Below, piece after piece: positions 44,156 through 54,800 of a stretch of DNA of 64,000 nt. The DNA is taken from positions 558,001 to 622,000 of the forward strand of contig JAOWBW010000567.1 in assembly GCA_026119855.1 (NCBI GenBank), read 5' to 3'. The notes under the pieces are model-generated. The model saw only the letters and a list, made by a program, of their open reading frames with translations, ran no database searches and was not told where the DNA came from. The DNA is from Campanula takesimana (lineage: Eukaryota; Streptophyta; Magnoliopsida; Asterales; Campanulaceae). The position numbers and the translations under genes are program-made. Numbering within the stretch: the first letter of the stretch is position 1; each line of letters starts with the position of its first letter.

Positions 44156-44598
44156 TGACGTAGAACGGAAGCGGTATTCATGAATAGCAAGCGCTAAACA
44201 CAAGAGTTTACCAGTAATAAACCCTAGAAAAGATAAAACCTGGAATCCATCAGAGAATAAGAGAAAACTCTTAATAATTGCAAAGCAATCAAAATTTTAT
44301 TGAATAAAGTCTAATTTTCGGAATACACTTTTAGGCTTATTTTATAGTGCCCATAAAACTTGAAAAAAACTCCTAAACTTTCTAGGAATAGCCCTAACCT
44401 ATATAGTAACATAATAGGACTCAAAAATAGCAAAATCACTCATAATCCTACTCTAAAACCCTCTGTAAATGACCTATTAAAAATAATGACGAAAATACTA
44501 AATAAAATAGAAACTAATGTAAACTAAATCCTAAAATACTAATTAAAATACAAATATAATTAATATGTTTGACGTTGTCAAACATTCGTGCTACATCA
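44156..44598 (-). repeat. 5' LTR of the CRM-like element
   Basis: Minus-strand TGATGTAGCACGAATG start and CTACGTCA end. Confidence 0.9.
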
Positions 44599-44765
44599 GA
44601 ATTGTAATATGCACTACAAGAGTTAGTAATCTTTATTCATCTTATTGAAATAATCGTTTTGTATGGATCTATGTGGGGTTTCAGTTTTATGTTCTTCCGC
44701 TACGCAATCATCGTTGAAACCCAACACCCTCTCCTCTCTCCCTCATTTTCGTACACATACACACT

Positions 44766-44831
44766 TATATATATATATATATGTATGTATGTATGTATAT
44801 ATGTATGTATGTATGTATATATATATATATG

Positions 44832-44889
<58 letters not shown>
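44766..44889. repeat. AT / GTAT compound microsatellite
   Basis: AT runs and ATGT runs (TATGTATG). Open frames through it are YIYIYI artefacts. Confidence 0.92.
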
Positions 44890-44893
<4 letters not shown>

Positions 44894-44896
44894 TAG

Positions 44897-45130
44897 CTCC
44901 TTCCCCGGTTGCTGGCAACTCTTTCGTCTTCTCTGATGTCTCTCAAGACCGAAGCCGACATCTTCTCCATTTCCGTCCACATCGACCCGATTCTTCTATA
45001 GCACACACCTTCTCCTTCGGTCGCCCGTAACTCTCTGCCTTCTTCACCTTCCCCGATGACTCTCAAGACCGATGTCGCGTCCTCTCTTTTTATGGTCATG
45101 TCGACCTAATTCTTTTCCACAACACACCCT
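44897..45130. repeat. direct duplication, about 115 bp
   Basis: Two diverged copies share GACTCTCAAGACCGATGTCG-type text, TCGACC, ATTCTT and CACAACACAC-like ends. Confidence 0.65.
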
Positions 45131-45284
45131 CAGATATACATGCAGATCCGTGTAAATATGGCAAAATCTTCAATATGATTTTTATGTAATAATGTAAAAT
45201 GGAGAAAAACATTTCCAAAACTCTCCAGATCTGTTATTCTGTTTTCTTCTTCTTCTACACGATTTTGTAGTCTCCCCTCACTTT

Positions 45285-45515
45285 TTGTTAATCTTGGGCT
45301 GAAAATATATGATAGATATATAACAGAGCAATTTTAGTTTATATTTTGTTAATTTGGGCTGAAAATTGTATGAAAGATATGTCACCAAGCTATTTTGGTT
45401 GATCCTCTGTTAACTCTTGGGTTGAAAATTGTTTGAGAGATGCGTCACAGAACTATCTTATTTTCTGTTAATTTTTGGCTGAAAATTGGTTCAGAGATGT
45501 GTCACAAAGTGCATG
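45285..45515. repeat. degenerate tandem repeat, about 60-bp unit
   Basis: Four units around TGTTAATTTTGGGCTGAAAA, followed by GAGATGTGTCACA. Related words continue to both sides of the solo LTR. Confidence 0.75.
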
Positions 45516-45556
45516 TGAGTTGTGTCTCATAAAGAGTGTTTAAGAGTTATATTATA

Positions 45557-45869
45557 CGCCCACCGTCCTAGCACAAGTGAGACTTCTTTCTCTTTTAGTT
45601 CGTCCCACTAAAAGTGAGGCTGCCCAAATAAAAATGTTTCTACCCCTCATTCTCTCTCTCTTTTCATGTTCCACCACTCAATTTATTCAACCAACACTAC
45701 TATTTATCCCACTCATTCCCTCTCTTCATTTTCCACCACTCAATTTATCCAACTAATATTACTATTTACTCCACTCATTCTCTCTTTTCATTTTCTACCA
45801 CACATTTACTTGTTTTTCTTAATTAGTGTGCAAACTCCTGTAGTCCTACTTATGCCGGGACGGATGTAG
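45557..45869. mobile_element. Stowaway MITE (310-bp family), inverted copy
   Basis: TA-flanked ends CGCCCACCGTCC and GGGACGGATGTAG. Internal repeats as in 18956-19266 but on the other strand. Confidence 0.9.
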
Positions 45870-45901
45870 TATAGTGTTTGAGAGTTGCGACACACATAAA
45901 G

Positions 45902-48023
45902 TGTAACGACCCCAAAACCCGTCTCTAATTTTCTTGAAAACTAAATGGAAATTATGTGTGCATTTTATGTGTTGCATAATATTTCATTAATTGCATTATT
46001 TACTTGAGCATTTGTGTTAGATTATTTTGTTAGGGGTAATAATTATTAAGGGAGTTATTTGATGTTAGTTGAGCTTTAAGGACCTTTAAGGGAATTTAAA
46101 CTCAAGGACTTTAATGGTATAAAGATAATTGAATGGCTTTAGGGGGAAAAGGAGAATTTTTATAAAAATCAACTTAGTATTATCTCCTCACATCTCTTTC
46201 TCTGCGTAACTAAACACACACACACACACTAAATTCTAATTCTCTCTAGGTTGAAGAAGAAGAGATGAGTTCCTTCTCATTTTAATTTCTTTCTTTTTAT
46301 TTACTTCTCCGTTTTAAAATCTAAATATACCAAAATGTTCAGGGCGTTGAGTAGGTCATTTCTACCCGATCAAAATATATTTCATTTATACTTTTCCCGG
46401 AATAGGTAAGTTACTAATTCCCCTTTTAATGTTAAAATGATCATATTTGCTATACTGGATACTTGTGATTGTTATTTTGTGATTTGGATGATTTTTGTGA
46501 TACTTGTAATTTTGGAACAAAGGGAGTATTAATATACTGTGAAGAAAACAATGACTTAGGCTTGAAAGTGGTATTTTGGGCATGTATTGCACTCCTGAGT
46601 ATTGTTAGTATTGTTAAAATGTTAGTGAAAGTATACTCCTACACTTGGGACGGACAATTATAAGCCTGGGAAAGAAATTTGGGTTTGCTAGAATTGGCAC
46701 CGAGAGCCCGCCTGCTAACCGAACGAGCGCCCGCCCGGTATATAGTGAGCGCCCGCTCGCCCCTTATTCCAGAAATTCCCCTTTTGTTTGGTTAAGACTA
46801 GGATGTATTCTTGATCTAGGTTTGGGGTACTACTCTAGTTGACTTAAATGGTCATTGTGGAACACTCTAGTGTTTGAAATTGGTTCCTTTGTGAACAAAT
46901 GTATTATAGAATGTGAATAGGTGTTAATTGGGTATTAATGAACATCTTATGGTGTGTTTTGGATTGGTGCATCTTTATGATGAGTTTTGTATGGTTCCCT
47001 ACTTTGGAATCATGCCATGGTTAATGTCATTGAGAATGAACTCTTTATGAGTAATGTGTTTGCATCTTTATGATGAGCTTGTGTGGTTCCCTACTTTGGA
47101 ATCATGCCCCAGTTGTTGTTTAAAGCAAGTATTTATTACTATGCTCTCGTGTAAAGTCCAGCTGGTACTTCTTGTTGTGATCTCGGGCAGTGGTAGGGAT
47201 TATAATGGTACACGAGCCAAGTTCATTGTAAGGCTTTTACCATTGGTTTTCCATTTTTAACCCCCTTCCTTGGGCCAAAGGTTGGGCACTTTGGGTTATG
47301 ACTTGGTGTCATTTTCCCCCCGTTGTTGTTGTTATTGTTTGGTTCCGGAACCGGCTTCAGCCCTTTGGTGCTGCTCAGTTGATACCTCTCAGATGGTTAT
47401 GTTTGATTCGAAAACCTTGGCTCAGTATCCACTTATGAGTGTTTATTTTCGCCTTATGTGTGGTATGATGAGTTGGCTTTGCCTTTCATGTTATGTGCTA
47501 TGTGAATGCTTATTGATATTATCCTTTTGTGTTTATCATTTATAGCATGTCATGTAGTTGCATGTTAGTAGCTTACTGAAATTTATTCTCATCCCGTTCC
47601 TTTCAAATTTGTTTTCATTAGATAAAGGCGAGCCAAGGGGATAAGTCACTTACACAAGGGAGGACGTCGTGGTAGTTTTGGTAAGAGTTTTGGGGACAAG
47701 TGTTTGTAAAGGCTACATTATGTAAATGTATAACATTTGGGGTAGAGTACACGAGACTTCATCTTTGTATCACCTATATTTAATAAAGTGTTGGTGATTT
47801 GTAAATTGTAATTAAAGGCGTGTAAGCCCTTGTGGCTAAGTATTTAAAGTTGTGAAAGTTGTTTGTGTGTAGTAAAATCAAGTTTTTAAACTTGAAGAGT
47901 TTGTTATATGGATCTTTTATGAAAGAACATTTCGATTTTTTTTCTTCTAAAAAGTGTTTTAGGACGTCTTCCGTGCGTGACCCAGACGTGGGGCCAAGTA
48001 GGACCACGGGTTGGGGCACGACA
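45902..48023 (+). mobile_element. 2.1-kb solo LTR, Gypsy (Tekay/Del-like)
   Basis: Starts TGTAACGACCCC and ends GGGGCACGACA. Flanks TAAAG (45897-45901) and CAAAG (48024-48028) match at 4 of 5. No coding region. The length and TGTAACGACC start fit Tekay-type chromovirus LTRs. It carries GAGAGCCCGC at 46702 and GAGCGCCCGC at 46725 and 46747, the same motif as in the CRM LTRs. Confidence 0.65.
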
Positions 48024-48829
48024 CAAAGTGTATAGGAGTTGTGTCACGAAGTACCTAGAAATTTGGTGGGAAACACGAGTTGAAGGTATTTTCATACTAA
48101 CGGCTTTAGCTGAATTACAAATACCCAGACTCTTAATAAACAAAAACTTTAAGTTGAGGGGCCTTAGCAGAATTGGCACTTTTTCCTTTTTTTTTTTTTT
48201 TTTTTTTCGCAATGCTAGGCTTGGGTATGAAAGATAACTATGATTCGAAGGTCTCCCTACGGGGCTGAAGGAGTACAACGCGTAGAAAACTCGCTTTCTT
48301 AAGTAGTCTCGGCTTACAAAAGAATGTTACAAAATGAAGGATACAAGATGTGGTGTCGATATTTTATTGACTACATCGATAGTAGACCCGGCACACTCTA
48401 ATTAAAAACACCAATACAATTATGACACCTCATTTTTGTAAGACACATTTTGTAACTATTTTTTGTAACTTTATTATTTCCGTTTTTTTTTTTTTTTTTT
48501 TTTTATGGTGTGCCACGTGTGACGCCGGCGGATTACGTTACCGTGAGAGCAACTTTAGAAAGAACAATTCAAATGGTTTCTCCGCCTGCGCCATATCCGA
48601 CGTCAGTTTTATCCCTAAGCGACCGTTTTGCACTTCCTTCGTCACCGTTTACCGCCAAATTCCCAATCTCTCTATCGCCATCTGTATTAAGATTCAAAAT
48701 GACAAATACATTGATGAATTTGAAATTGAATTCAAAACATCCCCAATTTCTCTCGCATATATAGCACACTAGGGGTCATCAAATTTGAATATAATCAATA
48801 CACAACTGGTTGTTAATTTCAATATCCCC
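48024..48829. other. kinesin upstream region with a GGGGCACAAA-family MITE relic
   Basis: At about 48320-48470 the phrases GATATTTTATTGACTACATCG and ATTAAAAACACCAATACAAT match the GGGGCACAAA MITE core. T runs lie at 48187-48207 and 48485-48504. CATATATAGC at about 48757-48766 is a possible TATA box about 65 bp before the kinesin ATG. Confidence 0.5.
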
Positions 48830-51800
48830 ATGGAAGCCGCTCCAGATGATTGCAGCGTCAAGGTGGCCGTACATATCCGACCTCTCGTCGGCGATGAGCG
48901 GCTTCATGGCTGCAGAGAATGTCTATCCGTCGTTCCGGGAATGCCGCAGGTAATTTTAGACCTTGTTATTCTCCTCCAAATATGGACTGCTACAGTAGTG
49001 TTGTAGTATCGGACGTTCAGCAGTTTCAAATTTGTTATTTCTGTTTGAAATTTTACCAATGTATGATTCCACCAATTTTGCAATTAAATTTATGTGTAGG
49101 TTTTCAAATGTATTTGTCTGTTATTGAGAGTTTGATTTTGATTTGGTTATTACAACAGGTTTGTGTTCATTGATTTGTTAACTACACTTATTTGGTTGAT
49201 CTCTTGTGTAATTAATTGATTGAGTTTTGTTGTTTGAAGTGCATTCCGAAATTTGAGGTGAGTTTGTTTGCATAAACTTTTGGACTGCTCAGTGCATACA
49301 GTTAAATTACAATCATTCCGTCTTATAGTAAATGACACAATTGACTTGTCAAACTATTGAAGGTTTGTGCTTTACTTGTTTGTACAGTACTTGTACAAAT
49401 GAAGTTACTCTAAGACCATTTCCTTAGAAATAAACGCGGCACTTATTTTGGGACAGGCAAAAAATAAAAGGACACTTGTTATGGGACGAAAGGTGTACGA
49501 TTGATTCCTATGAACCATTGGTTTGGAGTTTGGACTATGTTAAAAATTTCTTTCTATTGTGATGCTATAATTTGACCACATAGTCGTTTTAGGGTGCCTG
49601 GGAAAATAAGACAACTAGTAGCTAGATGCACAAGTGATTATTATCAGGAAAAGGATGGCAAGTAAAGCTCGCTTATCCGGATGATTGCATTAGTAACATG
49701 GATTGAAACATGCTTAATTAAAGGAATAAAAGAAAAGAAATATCAAAGGCAGAGATGGTGAGATGAATGTTGCAGTTGCTGGTTCCCTATTCAATGAGAA
49801 GGTAGCTGATTGTTAGAGTTGATGCATTATTTATAGAATGAGGTATAAAGAACTGTCTAGCCGTTCACATAAATATTTTGGGACATTCCTTTAAAAAGGC
49901 TTACTCGAATATATACCAGGGTTTGCTTGTGGATGCTTACATATGGTAATATTTAAAATCATTATCATAATTCAAATGAAATTTCATCTTTGAAAGCTGC
50001 ATTAATCTATATACATAAACGATAATCTATAACTAACTGTACAACCCTTGAGATGATGACTCAGCAACAATTAAGAACTTAACTACTCTGATATGTGCTG
50101 TGCGTTTGTCATCTGTTTACTGATGCTGGACCACAGGGGACGACCAACAGTAACAATGTTGAACAACCTTTTTCCATTTTCGATGATATAGTTTGATAAC
50201 AAGATATGTATACTTAGACTGAGGCGATACTAATTTGTTTGTGTTAGTTGAAATTGTTATGCTACTACCAGTTCTTTTAGTAGATTATTTGAAGAAGATA
50301 TGAAGTTGAGAGGAAGGCTCTAAGTGTTGGAGAATCTTGTCTACATATATGTAAAGATACATAGCTGAAGGTCTAAACTTTGTCTGAAAAGTGCAGGTAC
50401 AAATTGGTACTCATTCTTTTACATTTGACCATGTCTATGGAGAAGGAGGTTCACCATCAAGTAACATGTTTGAAGAGTGCGTTGCTCCTCTAGTAAACGG
50501 TTTGTTCCAAGGATACAATGGTACTGTTCTTGCATACGGACAGGTAATTGTTTTTCTTCTCACAACTGTTATCCAGGAAAGAGAGATGCTGGTCTTGTTC
50601 TCACAATGTAACTGGCTTCAGATCTAATTTTCTTCAGACAGGTTCAGGTAAGACATACACCATGGGAACTGGTTCGAAAGAAAATTTCCACACAGGAGTA
50701 ATTCAGCAAGTTATGAATGCACTATTCAACAAGATTGAGAAGTTGAAAAATCGAACAGAATTTCAGTTGCATGTTTCCTTCATTGAGGTACATTTCTTAC
50801 TTTAAAATTATGCTGTATATGCTTATTTCTGTAGTTTTAGATTATTTGTGTTTTATTTGAAAAGTATCCCTACATTGCTGTATATTCGTGTCATTTACCA
50901 CTCTTTTGTTAAATTCATTATGCTTCCATTTGGTAATAACTAAAAGGTTTGAATTTGAAGATTCTGAAAGAGGAAGTGAGGGACCTGCTGGATTCCACCC
51001 ATATTAGGAAATCAGATAGTCTGAATGATCATGTCCGGAAGGATACTCTTCCTGGAAAGCATCCTGTACAAATTCGTGAAACAGCAAGTGGAGTTATAAC
51101 CTTAGCCGGATTAACTGAAGTTAGCGTTAGCACACTGAAAGATATAGTGGCTTGTCTGGAGCAAGGATCCTTGAGTCGGGCGACAGGGAGTACAAATATG
51201 AACAACCATTCAAGGTGACCCCTGCACTACAATATTCTTTTCCCTGTTAACCTTCTAGTCATTCATATGCTGGCCATGGTTCATTCAAGATCGTTTCTTG
51301 GAATGGAGCCTTTGAGACGTCTACTGGAATTTTAGATCTTTCATTTGTTTGATCTTCAAACTGCAAAATTTTAACAGAGTTTTCAATTGCATGTGCTCAG
51401 TGAGTAATTTGAACATAATATTCTATAATGCGTAAAAATGATAAAAGTTAGTCTTGATTTACACTCAATGTTTAAACCCTTTAAAAGGCCTAAAGGTGTT
51501 TGATCTGTGGAATCATATATTAGGTATCAGGGTGAAAAATTGATACCAAGCAAGCTGTTCACCTATTCATTTTATTTGTCCCAAAAATATTACGCACCTC
51601 GGGAAATTAATGCATTGGTGATTCCCTTTGGTGACACTAGAAAGTTACTTGAACTTTATAGGCGAAAGCATATCTAAAACTAGGATGATAATTTACTTAA
51701 GGATGATAATACACAACATGAAAAATGCAACCGATACACTTGTCCCGATGGAAATAAGGCATGCTTTGCGGGTCTCATTAGTATGTCCAAATATTCAATG

Positions 51801-54800
51801 AATAAGTGTGTCATGGTGTGTATCATCATCCTTTACTAAAATAAAAAGAGTGAAGGAGTTCATTATTTGTGCATATTGAGGCTGGTTTCCTTTTTTCCTT
51901 TGTGAGTTATGTCAGTGTAATGTTTTATATCTGTTAAATAGATAATGCACTGTTCTTGCTTAAAAGACTTATTTCAGTGTTGTAGCTTTAATGTGAACCA
52001 AACCAAATGGAAACTAATTCATATTTGACATTTTTCTGATAGTCGATCACATGCCATCTTCACGATCACATTAGAGCAAATGCATAAAATCCAACCTGCT
52101 TATAATGGTGAAGCCAGTTCGAGTAATATAGGCGACGAGTACCTATTTGCCAAACTACATTTAGTGGATCTTGCTGGATCTGAACGAGCAAAAAGAACAT
52201 GTTCTGACAGTCATCGTTTTAAAGAAGGTTTGTACAGCTTAATTCCAATATGCACTACCAAATATTGAATCAAGCACTTAGATTATCTAATTGATTGGAA
52301 TGACAGCTCACTCTGTGGTTTCCTTTCCCTACATTACAGGTGTTCACATTAATAAGGGCCTTCTCGCTCTTGGCAATGTCATCAGTGCATTAGGAGACGA
52401 AAAAAAACGGAAGGAGGGACTGCATATCCCGTACAGAGACAGTAAACTTACCAGATTGTTGCAGGTATGCCGACATTGTTAATTTCCTTGTAGTTTTGGT
52501 TGCAGTATAGTGTTGGGGCTCTTGTATATTGTGAGTTGGTTGTTGTACATTCTATTATTTCTTCAAATTCTCTTGTGTTTGCTTACCCTAAATTCTTCTT
52601 CAGAAAATATGAAAAGCTAAATATCGAAACAGTATGCTTCTTCGTTGTTCATTTTAGTCACCACATCACGTTTTGAAGTTATTCAAATTCTGAAACTCAT
52701 TATCATTCATTAAAAGGCTTTTACACCATGTTTTCAATTCTCTGAAGGAAGCATGCACACTGAATGCTTATGATGAACTGCAAAGCATTATCTAGGGCCA
52801 GGTCATGGTCTATAGGGGAAATTCTTTTGGAATGTGCTATTAACTGGCGAAATTTAAAATTACTACTCCCTTTGTTCCTAAATGAATTTCCATTTGCCAT
52901 TTTTTTGCCCCTTAAATGAATGTTCGTTTTTTGGAGGGCATATCACCCTTCTAAACCATCATATTAGCTTAAGCTTCAGTTTTGACAACTCTTGTTTTTT
53001 TAGCAGTTTTAACCATTTTACTTTAGACGCAGGGGATAGTTAGTGCCTGTTCTAGCACTTTTAACCATTCTACTTTAGGTTCTTAGGGGATAAAGAATGT
53101 GTATCTAAAGCACAATGGTTAAAATTGCCTAAAATAGTAAACAGTGCTTAGAATCAAAGCTTAAGCGACAAATGATGGCTTAAAATGGTGATAGGCCTTT
53201 TTGGAGAAGTTACTAAAATCTTCCTCATGAATTAATATGTTGTAACTCAGAGTCTCATACTTACATTATGGTGTCATATAATAATGAGATCGTTTAGGTT
53301 GTTTATGTATTTATGCTATTAAAAAAATACTAAAAGATCATCTTTCTTAGATATCTCTCAAAGTTGAAAATGGACATTCTTTTAAGGATGGATGGAGTAT
53401 CTAATAACCTGGGTTTGAATGCCTAACGAAACTCACTGGTTAAGTTTCATGACATTTGGCTAAGTTTTGATAATCTCATGTAATATGCCTTCAACAGGAT
53501 TCACTTGGAGGGAATAGCAAGACTTTATGATAGGTACTCAACTTTTGTCTCATGCACTTCCATTATTTTGGTTGGAGGAGGGAAAATTTTCTGTGGGAAG
53601 ATTTATAGAAGTATTTATTGTTTTAACAGTGGTTTATCCAAAATAAAATTATTGTCGCAGTGAATATGAACCTTGTGGAATGAGCCCAATTGCTGGCATT
53701 TTTTTCTCTCTTCTCCATCTTTTGTTTTATTTGCTTAAATTCGCCATTACGGCTTAAAAACCATACTCCAGGAATAGATATTTATGTGATGGTTTGCCGA
53801 ATGATCTCATTAATCATGCTTGCATTTCCTGATTTTTGTGCTTGTTTCAGTAGTGCTCCTATATTTGTGCTGTACTTCTAGTTCTACTTGCTAAATACCA
53901 CAAACTAGCAGAACTTTTAGAAATTGCATCAATTATTAGCTAGTTGAGTCTTACCTTATTAAATAATGTGCCAAAGAGGTTTCTATAATCTAGGTATGTT
54001 TTCACTTTTCCAAGAGATTACGAACATCAAACAATTACCCGAAAATTGACTGAGGTGAACAGTGAACTCCAGTACAACCTACTCATAAGTGTAAGAATTG
54101 TTAGTTCAATAGCATTTCTTGTATTTACTTTAGGATTGCAGTTTTTCTAAATTCTACTCCTTAGTAAATTTGAAAACTTTTCGGGCATTCATTTAGGGAC
54201 AGAGGTAGTACAAGATTACTTCCATTGAAGTAAAGGAAGTTATATGATAAAGTGTCTTAGGTTTTCTCTTGAAAACAATTAAACAGTTTCGGTATTGATT
54301 AAGGTATATGTTTATGACTGTGTAAGTCTACATTTAATCTAATGACACCTGTTTGGTCTTTTGTTACTACAACAGAATTATTGTCTATCCAAATTTCCAT
54401 CCATCTCAACAAAATAAATAGAAAGAAAACATGACTTGTTCAAATGTTGTTCTTGTTTGCAGTTATTATCTTTATCTAAAACAGTAGTTAGATATTTTGA
54501 TGTAGATGTCGAAGTGAACTTATAGAGCCTTGATAATCAGTTTCCTTTTAGGTAAATTCTTCTGACCCGAGTTGTAGCTTTGGAGTACAAGTGATGTGTG
54601 CATTCATGTTATCGTTCAGAATCCATCTAAAATGAGACTTTTCTTCTTTTGGTCTTGATATCTGCTTCGGATTAGCTACCCCACTCAATTGAACAGACTA
54701 TTAATTGTTGACAGCTTATCTTCATTTTATAGATGATTTTGTCAAGTAGGTAGCAAGTTAGTTTCTTATTGTTAATCACTATTGATGACATGGTTATCTC

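Larger units (their letters stand above)
41913..44598 (-). mobile_element. short non-autonomous CRM-like Gypsy element
   Basis: LTRs of 444 and 443 bp (41913-42356, 44156-44598) read on the minus strand TGATGTAGCACG to CTACGTCA (TAATGTAG at the left copy). The target duplication GAATT is perfect (41908-41912, 44599-44603). A primer site and a gag start like those of the 8676-13986 CRM element are present, and so is the pol terminus just before the 3' LTR. Capsid, RT, RNase H and integrase are replaced by a short unrelated stretch. A hAT element (43116-43999) interrupts gag. This resembles the non-autonomous CRM partners known in grasses. Confidence 0.88.

Noticed and set aside
44659..45030. 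open frame of 123 codons with YIYIYI and VCIYVCM runs
   Set aside because: It is a translation of the AT/GTAT microsatellite, with no conserved domain.
48785..48829. 15-residue upstream extension of the kinesin
   Set aside because: It starts at TTG; the ATG at 48830 (MEAAPDD) fits the family.
52862..53399. possible 538-bp Stowaway in kinesin intron 6
   Set aside because: Only CTCCCTTTGTTCC and GGATGGATGGAG hint at ends, and the bodies do not pair; too weak.
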